NCBI RefSeq assembly: GCF_001902295.1
Contig: NZ_CP018335.1
Location: 2,232,001 to 2,296,000, forward strand
From: Clostridium kluyveri
GTDB lineage: Bacteria; Bacillota; Clostridia; Clostridiales; Clostridiaceae
Reading direction: 5' to 3'
DNA length: 64,000 nt
Shown: piece by piece, positions 1 through 8,938 of the stretch
Layout of the letters: the number at the start of each line of letters is the position of its first letter
Numbering within the stretch: position 1 is the stretch's first letter
Translations under genes and position numbers: made by a program
The notes under the pieces: generated by a model
Databases searched by the model: none
Told to the model about the DNA's origin: nothing
What the model saw: only the letters and a program-made list of their open reading frames with translations

Positions 1-945
1 AATATGCTGTTCTCTTGCCTGCAGCGTCAGCACAAAGGCTCTTTTTCCATCCATATCTACAGTTTCCCCTACAATACGTCCGGGAAGTTTTCTCATCATT
101 TTAGAAGTGGATGCCATAAATCCAAGGTAAGGTCCTCCAAAAGATAGTGGCATTCCAAGGGGCTGTCCTTCCCCAACTGCAATATCTGCACCACACTCTC
201 CTGGTGTCTTTAAAATCCCAAGAGAAATAGGATTACAGCCCATTATAAAGCTGGCTCCCTTTTCATGCACCACCTCTGAGATTTTATCGCCATCCTCTAT
301 AATTCCATAATAATTTGGCTGCTGCATATAAAAACATGCTGATTTATCATCAAGCATCTCCTTGAGCTTTTCGTAATCTGTAACACCATCTTTTTCAGGT
401 ACAATAAAAAGTTCCCCGCCGCTGCCAAAGCAATAAGTTTTAATGGTATTCATGACTTCAGGATTTATGGTTTCAGATACATATATATCTTTTCTCTTTT
501 TATTTCTACACATAGCCACCGCTTCTGCCGCTGCACTGGCACCATCATAAACAGATGCATTGGAAACATCCATACCTGTGAGTTCACAAATCATAGTCTG
601 ATATTCAAAAATAGACTGTAAAATTCCCTGACTGATTTCTGATTGATAGGGCGTATATGCAGTTTGAAATGTTTCTTTTGAAAGCACATTCTTTACAACA
701 GCAGGTATATAATGATTATATGCTCCTCCCCCCCTAAAAATATATTTAAAAACTTTATTCTTTTGGGCTATTTCTTCCATTTTTACTAATGCTTCTATTT
801 CAGATATTCCCTCAGGCAGATTTAATGCTTTTTTTAGTCTTACCTCTTTAGGAATATCATGAAATAAGTCATCAAAACTTTTATATCCTATTTCATTTAG
901 CATCTGTAACTGTTCTTCTCTGGTATTTGGCACATAAGTTCCCAT
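1..945 (-). CDS. gcvPA: Glycine dehydrogenase (decarboxylating) subunit 1, partial
   Basis: N-terminal 315 residues of the alpha half of the two-subunit P protein, which decarboxylates glycine on PLP and passes the aminomethyl group to GcvH. The C-terminus runs off the left window edge. The translation begins MGTYVPNTREEQ and carries family segments such as RGGGAYNHYIP, YTPYQSEISQG and SNASVYDGASAAAEA. The PLP lysine lies on subunit 2 (gcvPB), expected just outside the window. The start is the ATG preceded by GGAGGTAA. It follows gcvH with an 18-base gap, so it is the third gene of the glycine-riboswitch operon. Confidence 0.93.
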   Translation of the reverse strand, partial: MGTYVPNTREEQLQMLNEIGYKSFDDLFHDIPKEVRLKKALNLPEGISEIEALVKMEEIAQKNKVFKYIFRGGGAYNHYIPAVVKNVLSKETFQTAYTPYQSEISQGILQSIFEYQTMICELTGMDVSNASVYDGASAAAEAVAMCRNKKRKDIYVSETINPEVMNTIKTYCFGSGGELFIVPEKDGVTDYEKLKEMLDDKSACFYMQQPNYYGIIEDGDKISEVVHEKGASFIMGCNPISLGILKTPGECGADIAVGEGQPLGMPLSFGGPYLGFMASTSKMMRKLPGRIVGETVDMDGKRAFVLTLQAREQHI

Positions 946-963
946 GAAATTACCTCCATTTTG

Positions 964-1344
964 TTATTCCTTTTCGCTATTTACAACTGCCTCATATTCT
1001 TCAGCTGTCAATAAGTTTTCCCTATCACTGATTTCTCCTATTTTTACAAGCCATGCTTCATAAGGAGCCTCATTGATCCATCCCGGTCTGTCTAAAAGCT
1101 CTTCATTAACTTCTTCTATCACACCGCTTAATGGTGCATATACATCCGATGCCGCCTTAACAGATTCCACATCTAAAAATACTTCCCCTGCGGTAACTTC
1201 ATCACCTTCCTCTGGAAGATTTACAAATACCAGATCCCCAAGTTCACTTTGAGCATAGTCAGTTAGTCCCACCAAAGCCTTATCTCCTTCTATTTTTACC
1301 CATTCATGCGATTTGGTGTACATAAGTTCTTTTGGAAAATTCAT
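964..1344 (-). CDS. gcvH: Glycine cleavage system H protein
   Basis: Lipoyl carrier protein of 126 aa that shuttles the aminomethyl arm between GcvP and GcvT. The lipoylated lysine is in the motif ESVKAASDVYAP at about residue 63, within the biotinyl/lipoyl fold (SHEWVKIEGDKALVGLTDYA at the front, SGVIEEVNEEL behind). Length is normal for the family. Its ATG overlaps the gcvT stop (ATGA), which implies translational coupling, with GGAGGAA as ribosome binding site inside the gcvT end. Confidence 0.96.
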   Translation of the reverse strand: MNFPKELMYTKSHEWVKIEGDKALVGLTDYAQSELGDLVFVNLPEEGDEVTAGEVFLDVESVKAASDVYAPLSGVIEEVNEELLDRPGWINEAPYEAWLVKIGEISDRENLLTAEEYEAVVNSEKE

Positions 1345-2450
1345 GTTTTATTCCTCCTATTTGCTTTTTTATAAAATGGCAGCTCTACTACCTCTGCTTC
1401 TATTTTTTTTCTTCTTGCAATTACTGTTACACTGGTTCCCAGCTTGCTGTAATCCGAGGAAAGCAGTGCCATAGCTGCGGGATAACCAATATATGGGCAG
1501 TGAGTTCCAGATGTGGTGATTCCAATATTATAATCTCCTGAATAAACCTCCATATTCTCTCTTATAATACCTCTCCCCGTAACTTTTAGTCCTACCCTCT
1601 TTTTTTGTACTGCTCCCTTTCCCTTCTGCTCCAGTGCCTTTTTACCTATAAAGTCCTTTTTATCCATTTTAACAAACATGCCAAGACCTGCTTCCATGGG
1701 GGTTATTTCATCATTCATCTCATGTCCATACAAAGGCATGGCAGCTTCCAGTCTAAGTGTATCTCTGGCACCTAAACCACAGGGAATCAATCCCTCTTCC
1801 TTACCTGCATCTAAAAGAGTCTCCCATATCCTAGGTGCTTCTTCAGATTCCATATATATTTCATAGCCATCTTCTCCGGTATATCCTGTTTTTGAAATCA
1901 TGCACTTTACCCCTTTTAAAGTACAGTTAAATATGCCGCTGTAATATTTCTTAGGTATTTCATCTAACTTTGCCACCTTGCTTATAACTGAAAATGATCC
2001 CGGACCCTGTAGTGCAATCTGTGCCACATCCTCTGAAATATCCTTAAATACCACATTTCCCTCACCATGAGATTTCATCCAGCTATAATCCTTATCTTTA
2101 TTTGCGGCATTGACCACAATCAAATAATCATTGTATTTTACTTTATATACAATCATATCATCCACTACGCCGCCTTTTTCATTGCACATGGGACTATATC
2201 TTGCCTGGCCATCATACATTCCTTCAAAATTATTGGTAAGCAAATAATTAAGATTTTTTAAGGCATCTTCTCCTCTGCAAGTAATTTCTCCCATATGAGA
2301 TACATCAAATAACCCACAGGCTTTCCGCACTGCCATATGCTCTGTTATTACTCCCCCTGCATATTGAACTGGAAGCAGATAACCTGCAAAAGGAACCATT
2401 TTCCCTTTATACTTTAGATGTTTTTCATAAAGTGGTGTCTTCTTTTCCAT
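1341..2450 (-). CDS. gcvT: Glycine cleavage system T protein (aminomethyltransferase)
   Basis: 369 aa, full length. It transfers the methylene carbon from the H-protein arm to tetrahydrofolate and releases ammonia. Family signatures are visible: GLFDVSHMGEI near residue 47, TGYTGEDGYEIYME near 190, LGARDTLRLEAAMPLYGHE near 228, and the C-terminal barrel with IGYPAAMALL. It is the first gene after the tandem glycine riboswitch and overlaps gcvH by four bases. The start follows AAGGGGATGGAG. Glycine binding is expected to switch on the operon so that excess glycine is used as a one-carbon and nitrogen source. Confidence 0.96.
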   Translation of the reverse strand: MEKKTPLYEKHLKYKGKMVPFAGYLLPVQYAGGVITEHMAVRKACGLFDVSHMGEITCRGEDALKNLNYLLTNNFEGMYDGQARYSPMCNEKGGVVDDMIVYKVKYNDYLIVVNAANKDKDYSWMKSHGEGNVVFKDISEDVAQIALQGPGSFSVISKVAKLDEIPKKYYSGIFNCTLKGVKCMISKTGYTGEDGYEIYMESEEAPRIWETLLDAGKEEGLIPCGLGARDTLRLEAAMPLYGHEMNDEITPMEAGLGMFVKMDKKDFIGKKALEQKGKGAVQKKRVGLKVTGRGIIRENMEVYSGDYNIGITTSGTHCPYIGYPAAMALLSSDYSKLGTSVTVIARRKKIEAEVVELPFYKKANRRNKT

Positions 2451-2470
2451 TGCTCCATCCCCTTTTCAAT

Positions 2471-2655
2471 AATAAAAAAGCACATAAATAAACAACCTAT
2501 TTATTTATGCGCTCTGTCTTTTATACCTGAAAGATTTTAGCTTCTTCGGTGTATTGCTACTTTCCAGAGTTTCGTCAAAATCCAGTCCTTTTACCTGAGA
2601 GTTTACTGCAACTTCCCCTTCGGTGCCGCCATATTTCTGGCAGTCTCTCCTAAAT
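2471..2655 (-). promoter_or_regulatory. Tandem glycine riboswitch with terminator
   Basis: Two consecutive glycine aptamers read on the minus strand. The first runs from GGAGAGACUGCC through CACCGAAGGGG to AACUCUCAGGUAAAAGGAC; the second has GACGAAACUCUGGA, CACCGAAG and UUUCAGGUAUAAAAGACAGAG. A 13-bp stem (arms 2480-2492 and 2499-2512) with a U run at 2471-2479 forms the terminator, just before the gcvT ribosome binding site. Known members of this class activate gcv expression when glycine binds cooperatively. Confidence 0.93.
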
Positions 2656-2687
2656 TTATCATTCGAGTATTAATTTTTATTAATAAA

Positions 2688-2716
2688 ATATTAGCATAGC
2701 CTTTTTACAGTGTCAA
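2688..2716 (-). promoter_or_regulatory. Sigma-A promoter of the gcv operon
   Basis: TTGACA (2716-2711), a 17-base spacer and TAATAT (2693-2688), placed about 33 bases upstream of the first riboswitch helix. The remainder of the 2656-3032 gap is AT-rich with no ORF. Confidence 0.8.
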
Positions 2717-3001
2717 CAAAAACACTAAAGCTTGTATTAATTTCTTAAATTTTACCCCTTATTATTTGCAATAAAAAGATTAATGTATAAAATTATTATG
2801 AAATTCATATAATTTTTAACCTTTAGCAATATCTATACATAATATGTATTTTTTATAATTATTATGCATAAAAATTCTAGATAATGTTATACAAATTTCT
2901 CCTGTAGCATAGGATATATAGGGCTCTGAAAAAAAATATCCCTGAACCAAATGAGCACCAAATTCAACTACATAATTAAGTTCAATTTGGGTTTCCAGTC
3001 G

Positions 3002-3025
3002 TTAAAATGCTCTTAACATTTTAAA
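3002..3025 (-). terminator. Hairpin just after thiC
   Basis: Perfect 8-bp stem TTAAAATG/CATTTTAA with a 7-base loop directly behind the thiC stop. There is no clean U run. A second imperfect stem (CAAATTGAAC/GTTGAATTTG, near 2958-2992) follows and precedes a T-rich stretch at 2931-2940. One or both may end thiC transcription. Confidence 0.45.
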
Positions 3026-3032
3026 ATATACT

Positions 3033-4346
3033 CTAATCTTCTTCTCTCAAAATATTTATATTTTTTCCTTTCATTATTTTATTCATATTTCTAACAGCAC
3101 ACATTTTTCCACACATGGTGCAGGTATCCTCATGTTCTGGAGTAGATTCTCTTCTATATCTCCTTGCTTTTTCCGGATCAATTGCCAACTCAAACATTTT
3201 TTTCCAATTGAGTTCTTTTCTTGCCTCACTCATTTTATAATCCCATTCTTTAGCACCTTTTATATTATTGCTTACATCTGCCGCATGTGCCGCTATCTTA
3301 GAAGCTATGATTCCCTCTTTCATATCTTCCAGATTCGGAAGCCTTAAATGTTCTGCCGGAGTAACATAGCATAGAAAATCTGCACCATTTGCAGCTGCTA
3401 TTGCTCCCCCAATGGCACTTGTTATGTGATCATATCCTGGTGCAATATCTGTAACCAAAGGTCCAAGTACATAAAAAGGCGCCCCATGACACAGCTTTTT
3501 TTCCAGCTGCATATTAGCAGCTATTTCATTTAAGGACATATGTCCCGGTCCTTCAACTATAACCTGTACATTCTTTTGCCAGGCTCTTTTGGTAAGCTCT
3601 CCGAGAGTTATAAGTTCCTTTATCTGACTTGCATCTGTAGAATCATTAATACTTCCTGGACGGCAGGCATCTCCGAGACTTATAGTAACATCATACCTTG
3701 CACATATATCTAAAACTTTATCGTAATATTCATAAAATGGATTTTCTTTATTGTTTAGTTCCATCCATGCATATAAAAGAGAGCCTCCTCTCGACACTAT
3801 ATTAGTGAGCCTTTTATTTCTCTTAAATACTTTTGCAGTTTCTCTATTTATTCCCGCATGTATAGTCATAAAATCTACCCCATCCTGGGCATGCTTTTCT
3901 ACTACAGCTAAGAATTCTTCCGGTGATATATCACTCAATTCCTTATCATAAAATCCTACTGCATCGTATATGGGTACGGTACCTATCATAGCAGAACACA
4001 TCTCTACAATTCTTTTTCTAAACTCTTCAGTTTTACCATAGGAACTTAAATCCATTATAGCTTCTGCTTTCATTTCAATTGCAGTTTTAACTTTCTCAAG
4101 CTCCATATCTATGTTAGCACAATCTTTTGATATACCTAAATTAACATTTATTTTAGTCTTTAATCCTTGTCCAACACCCTGAGCATCTAAGGATTTATGG
4201 TTTTTATTTGCAGGTATTACTATTTTGCCTTCAGCTACAAGCTCCCTTAAAATTTCTACATCCATACCTTCTTTTTGAGATACTACTTTCATCTCTTTTG
4301 TTATAATTCCCTTTTTAGCAACATCCATTTGAGTAGTAAAATTCAT
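3033..4346 (-). CDS. thiC: Phosphomethylpyrimidine synthase
   Basis: 437 aa, the shorter anaerobe form lacking the long N-terminal extension. It is a radical SAM enzyme converting aminoimidazole ribotide into the HMP phosphate of thiamine. The C-terminal cluster motif CTMCGKMCAVR (CX2CX4C, about residues 413-420) is present, as are ThiC segments MTIHAGI, SRGGSLLYAWM, LGDACRPGS, EGPGHMSL and PFYVLGPLVTDIAPGYDH. The start follows AAGGAGGATAAAGT. It is a single-gene unit under a TPP riboswitch. Confidence 0.97.
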   Translation of the reverse strand: MNFTTQMDVAKKGIITKEMKVVSQKEGMDVEILRELVAEGKIVIPANKNHKSLDAQGVGQGLKTKINVNLGISKDCANIDMELEKVKTAIEMKAEAIMDLSSYGKTEEFRKRIVEMCSAMIGTVPIYDAVGFYDKELSDISPEEFLAVVEKHAQDGVDFMTIHAGINRETAKVFKRNKRLTNIVSRGGSLLYAWMELNNKENPFYEYYDKVLDICARYDVTISLGDACRPGSINDSTDASQIKELITLGELTKRAWQKNVQVIVEGPGHMSLNEIAANMQLEKKLCHGAPFYVLGPLVTDIAPGYDHITSAIGGAIAAANGADFLCYVTPAEHLRLPNLEDMKEGIIASKIAAHAADVSNNIKGAKEWDYKMSEARKELNWKKMFELAIDPEKARRYRRESTPEHEDTCTMCGKMCAVRNMNKIMKGKNINILREED

Positions 4347-4436
4347 ACTTTATCCTCCTTTTATTGTTGGTTCTCTATACACTGACCGATTATGTTAACA
4401 GGTATTAGAACTGGCAGCGTTGGGATAGAAACCATA

Positions 4437-4576
4437 ATAAAAAGCATGATTCCGTAGAATTATGCTTTAATTACTTAAATGCTTACACAAGCAACTTCCT
4501 ACGCTGGCATTATCCAGATCAGGTTTAGGGTCAAAGAATTTACTTCTTAATCTCAGCCGGAAACACCAGCCCCCCT
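4437..4576 (-). promoter_or_regulatory. TPP riboswitch and terminator upstream of thiC
   Basis: THI-box aptamer on the minus strand at about 4486-4576: GGGGGCUGGUG, CUGAGA, GACCCUAAACCUGAUCUGGAUAAUGCCAGCGUAGGAAG. A terminator stem with arms AAAGCATAATTC and GAATCATGCTTT lies at 4441-4468, followed by T-rich sequence. TPP is expected to repress thiC. A weak promoter candidate (TTGATT-17-TACCAT) lies upstream at about 4606-4634. Confidence 0.93.
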
Positions 4577-4649
4577 GTACATAATATTCAATTTTCTTAT
4601 TACATAATGGTATCATAGGATTTATTAGTAATCAAGTAAAAAATATATT

Positions 4650-6368
4650 TCAATTTAAATTAAATCCTTTAATAAGCTTTCCTAATTTTATGGCACTTTC
4701 CTCGTTATTATTAGTTTCTGCTAATACAGATTCATTTCTATTATTAACCTGATTCACACTTGAAGCAATATCTGCGGTGGTCTTAGCCACTTCTGATACC
4801 GAAATTGCTATGTCTTCCATACTTGCTGTAATTTGATCCACAGAATCAGAAATATTTTTAGAAGATTCTGCAGATTTAGCAACTATATTTTTTAAAGTAT
4901 CCCCATCTTTTTTGTATTCATTGCTAGTGGAAATTAGTTTGTCATAATCTTTTAAAACGTCCTTCTCTATAAACTCCAAAATATCTCTAGATGAACTGGA
5001 AAGCTTTTCAACTGCAGCTAAAACTATATGAACTTCACTTTGTATTTGTGCTACTGCATCTGATGATTCTTCTGCAAGTGTTCTCACCTCTTCTGCAACA
5101 ACTGCAAAACCCTTTCCTTGTTCACCAGCTCTTGCAGCTTCTATTGCTGCATTTAATGCTAGAAGATTAGTTTGTTTTGATATTTCATCTATACTTAATG
5201 CCATTTCTGATATTCGATTAACAACAGTGACCTCTTTTAATGCCCTTTCTAAACTTGTTCTTGTCTTTATATATATTTCTTCTGCAATTTTTTTTGATTG
5301 GATAGAATCATTGTTGATAGTAACTGCTTTTTCCTGTATATTTAAGGCTATTTCTAATCCTTCCTGTGATTTTTGCTCACTAATATTCACTTCTTCCTTC
5401 ACTGTAGTGGCCATGGATGTTACTTCTTCAACTGCAGCAGAGGATTCTTCCATTCCTGCAGATATTTCTTCTGTAGAAGCTGATATTTGTTCAATTTCAG
5501 AACTTATCTCTGAAAACATTTTATTTGTTAATTCACTGCTTCCGAGAATACTATCGCTTTCACTCCTTATCAAAATCATGCTCTTATTAAGCTTTTCAAT
5601 TGCACTATTTAAACCTCTAATAGTTTGTCCTATTTCATCATTAGAAACTACCTTCATTTTAAAATTTAAATTGCCTTCTGCCAATTTAGATGCACCATCT
5701 ACTACTTCTTTAATCTGAGTTAAGATACTCTTTCTTATAAAATGTGTAAATAACATACCCATTAAAATACTTACTATTAAAAAAATAATTATCTCTTTTA
5801 AAGAATCATTTACTGTTTTTTGTGAAATCTCAGCTCTTGATTGTTCTAATTGTTCTTGAAAATCCACCATATCTTGTATACTTGATAATAGTTTATTTTC
5901 CGTCTTATTTAATTCATTAAGTATATCTTGAAGCTCCTCATTTGTTACATCAATTTTCATACCTCGTTTAACTGAATTATCAAATTGTAAAAATGCACTG
6001 TCGTCATTATTTCGTATATTTTTATAAATCTCCTTACCTTTTTCAGTATAAATTAATGCTTCAAGTTGTTTTTCTTTTTCTTTATAAAGAACTCTATTTT
6101 TATCTATTATTTTCTCTTGTTCCTCCATATATTTCATGTCGCTGGTAACAGCTATATTTCTTACACTGACAGCCATTTTATTCATACACTCTCTCATATC
6201 ATATGTCAAACTCAATTTTTTATTTTCTATATTCACAAGCTGGTCAATACTCTGGTTGATTTGATTTAATCCATATATCGACAATAAGCACACTCCTACT
6301 GTTAATACAGTCATTAATGAAAATCCAATTCTCAGCTTATTAGAAAGTTTTATTTTGTTAAAATTCAT
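4650..6368 (-). CDS. Methyl-accepting chemotaxis protein, 4-helix-bundle type
   Basis: 572 aa receptor. One transmembrane helix lies at about 15-35, followed by an extracellular helical region of about 155 residues resembling the 4HB_MCP sensor, a second helix near 192-212, HAMP at about 213-265 and the cytoplasmic coiled-coil signalling domain. The hairpin tip contains KQTNLLALNAAIEAARAG and FAVVAEEVRTLAEESS. It should feed attractant or repellent signals to CheA/CheW. The ligand cannot be read from sequence. It is a stand-alone gene; the start is ATG after AAAAGGGGGG. Confidence 0.92.
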   Translation of the reverse strand: MNFNKIKLSNKLRIGFSLMTVLTVGVCLLSIYGLNQINQSIDQLVNIENKKLSLTYDMRECMNKMAVSVRNIAVTSDMKYMEEQEKIIDKNRVLYKEKEKQLEALIYTEKGKEIYKNIRNNDDSAFLQFDNSVKRGMKIDVTNEELQDILNELNKTENKLLSSIQDMVDFQEQLEQSRAEISQKTVNDSLKEIIIFLIVSILMGMLFTHFIRKSILTQIKEVVDGASKLAEGNLNFKMKVVSNDEIGQTIRGLNSAIEKLNKSMILIRSESDSILGSSELTNKMFSEISSEIEQISASTEEISAGMEESSAAVEEVTSMATTVKEEVNISEQKSQEGLEIALNIQEKAVTINNDSIQSKKIAEEIYIKTRTSLERALKEVTVVNRISEMALSIDEISKQTNLLALNAAIEAARAGEQGKGFAVVAEEVRTLAEESSDAVAQIQSEVHIVLAAVEKLSSSSRDILEFIEKDVLKDYDKLISTSNEYKKDGDTLKNIVAKSAESSKNISDSVDQITASMEDIAISVSEVAKTTADIASSVNQVNNRNESVLAETNNNEESAIKLGKLIKGFNLN

Positions 6369-6544
6369 AAAAATCCCCCCTTTTAAGTTAAGGTATTGTC
6401 AAAAATTTTAATATAATTTCTGACGTAACCCTTTTATTTTCAACAATTTTATATAAATAACTTGCTCCCCCCAAACTTTTAGGGTAAATTAGTGATTTGC
6501 AAAGTCATAATTTCCAGCAAAGAAGAAAGGAGCAAGCTACAAGC

Positions 6545-7972
6545 ATGATTAACGAGTTTCTTGTTAAATACATTATTTACCTACACAATATGATTAACCT
6601 ATTATTTATTCTTTTAGTTGGCAAACCCATGTTTACCCCTGCCTCTGACGAACCAGTAAAAAAGGAATATAGAAAGCTTCAGGTAGACAAAATACCTATA
6701 TTTGAAATACCTGAAAAGCTTGATTATAAAGTTCTTCTACATAACTATTTTGAAAGTCACAAGAAAGAACTTACACCTGTTAAGCCACGTAAGAATAAAA
6801 CTATCATTCCTAAAGAAGTTAAGTGTCCTAAATGTGGTGCTCCCCACCAGTATCTTTACGATAATAATGGTGGCAGAGGTCAATACCTTTGTAAGGTATG
6901 CAACACAGTATTTAACCCTAAAAATTATTTTCAAAAGTCCGTTATTTTAAAATGTCCTTACTGTGGTAAAACACTTGAAAAAATCAAAACTCGCAAGGAC
7001 TTTTATGTGCATAAATGTAAGAATGATGAGTGTGATTTTTATAAAACCAATTTAGCTTCAATGACTAAAAAAGAAAGAGAAGACTTTAAAAATAACCCTC
7101 ACAACTATAAAGTTAGATATATAACTAGGGAATTTACTTTTGACTATAAGCCTTTTAGCAGTAAAAGCCCTGTTAAATCTAAAATTAGTCTGCCTAAAAT
7201 AATGGTTTCGTCTCATACTTTAGGATTAATTATGTCTTACTACGTAAACTACCATATGTCTTCAAGACAGACGGCTTCAATAATGAGGGATATTCACGGT
7301 ATTAAAATATCTCATCAAACAGTTTTAAACTACGCTGATGCTGTATCCCATGTGGTAAAGCCCTTTGTTGATAACTACAATTATGAGTTATCTAATTCTT
7401 TTTGTGGTGATGAAACATACATAAAAGTTAACGGTAAATGGCAGTATATCTTCTTTTTCTTTGACTCTGTTAAGAAAATTATTCTTTCTTATAGAGTTTC
7501 ACCAAATAGAGATACTCTTTCAGCAGTTAAAGCTTTAGACGACGTTTTATCAAAGCTTAAGGATATACCTAAAAAACTAAATTTCATTGTTGATGGTAAT
7601 CCAATCTACTTGTTGGCACAACATTTTTTCGCAAGCGAAGACATTAACTTCGATATTACTCAAGTCATAGGTCTTACAAACAATGATGACGTTTCAAAGG
7701 AATACAGACCTTTAAAACAGATAATTGAACGTCTTAATAGAACCTTTAAAGGCAGTTATAGGACAACCTGTGGTTTTAATAGTTCAGATGGTTCTATAGC
7801 ATTTGTAACATTATTTGCTGCATATTTTAATTTTCTAAGAACTCATTCAACACTTAATCATAAGGTTCCAGTTCAAATACCTGTACTTCAAAGTCTTCAA
7901 ACCATGCCAGCTCGTTGGTGTAAGCTTGTTGAACTAGCTCAAGACTATTGTATATCACAGGCTACCTCCTAA
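6545..7972 (+). CDS. DDE-type transposase with zinc-ribbon N-terminus
   Basis: 475 aa. Paired CXXC zinc motifs (CPKCGAP, CKVCN, CPYCGK, CKNDEC at about 95-165) come first, then a helix-turn-helix-like region (HMSSRQTASIMRDIHGIKIS) and an IS6/IS240-like catalytic core with Asp in CGDETYIKVNGKW, Asp in IVDGNP and Glu in QIIERLNRTFKG. The protein looks full length. I chose the ATG at 6545, 12 bases after AAAGGAG; an in-frame TTG at 6497 has no ribosome binding site. I could not define terminal inverted repeats or a target duplication, so element limits are unknown. Confidence 0.85.
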   Translation: MINEFLVKYIIYLHNMINLLFILLVGKPMFTPASDEPVKKEYRKLQVDKIPIFEIPEKLDYKVLLHNYFESHKKELTPVKPRKNKTIIPKEVKCPKCGAPHQYLYDNNGGRGQYLCKVCNTVFNPKNYFQKSVILKCPYCGKTLEKIKTRKDFYVHKCKNDECDFYKTNLASMTKKEREDFKNNPHNYKVRYITREFTFDYKPFSSKSPVKSKISLPKIMVSSHTLGLIMSYYVNYHMSSRQTASIMRDIHGIKISHQTVLNYADAVSHVVKPFVDNYNYELSNSFCGDETYIKVNGKWQYIFFFFDSVKKIILSYRVSPNRDTLSAVKALDDVLSKLKDIPKKLNFIVDGNPIYLLAQHFFASEDINFDITQVIGLTNNDDVSKEYRPLKQIIERLNRTFKGSYRTTCGFNSSDGSIAFVTLFAAYFNFLRTHSTLNHKVPVQIPVLQSLQTMPARWCKLVELAQDYCISQATS

Positions 7973-7992
7973 GATTTTATATCTATTTAGCT

Positions 7993-8148
7993 GAGCCCTA
8001 AAGCAGCTGTTGCCGTCAGCGAACCCTTGACAAACCGAATTAGACAAATTTTAAAATTGGTTTTCAGAGGGCTTTTTGTCATGTCTTTATATCTTTTCCC
8101 TTCGCCCTCTTCAAGGTAAAACAAAATTTGGATAATGTTTGTCAAGGG
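7993..8148. repeat. Inverted repeats and terminator-like stem downstream of the transposase
   Basis: CCCTTGACAAAC (8024-8035) is repeated perfectly inverted as GTTTGTCAAGGG (8137-8148). Between them lies AAACCGAATT/AAATTGGTTT, and AGCCCT...AGGGCTTTTTG (7994-8086) resembles a terminator for the transposase. This may be the right part of the insertion element. The remaining sequence to about 8437 is AT-rich and I see no gene in it. Confidence 0.4.
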
Positions 8149-8437
8149 CAACTGCGGTTATTTGTAACAAACTTACATTTATGGGTGCCCTAAAAATTTA
8201 TTATTTTATAGTTTTTCATAAACTTTTTACACTACCTAAGTTAAACCATTATTGCTATACATATTTTGCAAAAGCATTCCCTATAATTATATATAAAATA
8301 ATGATTTTTTATATATATCGACACATATTTATATAACTTTATCATTAGTTAAATGTATATTTTACGAAAATATACATTTTGGATATGACATAATTCTACA
8401 AATTAAAAATCAACATCAAATAACTTCGCCAAATATT

Positions 8438-8686
8438 TTAGCGAAGTTTATAATTTTCCTTATAACTTAAATTTATATTGATCCCCAGTACTTTTGCATA
8501 TATTAAAAAATGAATTATATCTTTATCTAAACCTTTTTCTAGATTTTTCAATTCCTCTTCCTCAAAACCAGAAATACTTGACAAATCTGCAAAAGTTCTT
8601 TTATTCTCTTCTCTACACTTTTTTAAAATTTCTCTTAACTTTAAATATTTTTCTTCTGCTTCTATGTATTTTTCATTTACATTCAT
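8438..8686 (-). CDS. Small HTH-like protein
   Basis: 82 aa. An N-terminal charged helix (EEKYLKLREILKKCREENK) is followed by a segment resembling an XRE-type helix-turn-helix (RTFADLSSISGFEEEELKNLEKG) and a short tail. It could bind DNA, but it is too short and divergent for a firm family. The start ATG is preceded by AGGAGG. It lies next to a structured repeat element and has no obvious operon partner. Confidence 0.6.
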   Translation of the reverse strand: MNVNEKYIEAEEKYLKLREILKKCREENKRTFADLSSISGFEEEELKNLEKGLDKDIIHFLIYAKVLGININLSYKENYKLR

Positions 8687-8704
8687 ATTATGAATCCTCC
8701 TATG

Positions 8705-8922
8705 AAGTGATTCTAAGGTCCAGATGGAGTTTACTTATCAAGTGATTCTTAGGTTCAGGTGGAGTTTGCTATAGAAAAATACTTATCTCCATCTGAACCT
8801 TAGAAGAACTTATCCAGGCGCGTAGCAGTGCTTATCTCCCACTTTGAAGAAGATGGGAGCATTAGCAATGGTAACGTTCGGATAAAGAATACCTTTCTCA
8901 TCTGCACCTTAGAAAAACTCTT
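8705..8922. repeat. Structured intergenic element with nested 25-bp inverted repeats
   Basis: Four copies of a 25-bp unit (consensus AAGTGATTCTAAGGTTCAG then ATGGAG): two direct (8705-8729, 8740-8764) and two inverted (8787-8811, 8897-8922). The outer pair can form one long stem and the inner pair another. Between 8811 and 8897 is a core with CTCCCA/TGGGAG around TTTGAAGAAG. A diverged relative lies at 63015-63135. It could be a structured RNA or a MITE-like element; the class is not assigned. Confidence 0.6.
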
Positions 8923-8938
8923 CTTAGAATTCTCTACT

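Noticed and set aside
5227..5718. Long ORF opposite the chemotaxis gene
   Set aside because: It lies wholly within the MCP coding region, without ribosome binding site or recognisable product; the same holds for the other antisense ORFs in real genes.
6369..8150. Terminal inverted repeats and target duplication for the transposase
   Set aside because: TTGTCAA-like strings occur on both sides, but not as a convincing inverted pair at matching distances, so I gave no element boundaries.
8139..8336. 65-codon ORF downstream of the transposase
   Set aside because: No ribosome binding site, Phe/Tyr/Ile-rich composition typical of translated AT-rich spacer, and it overlaps an inverted repeat.
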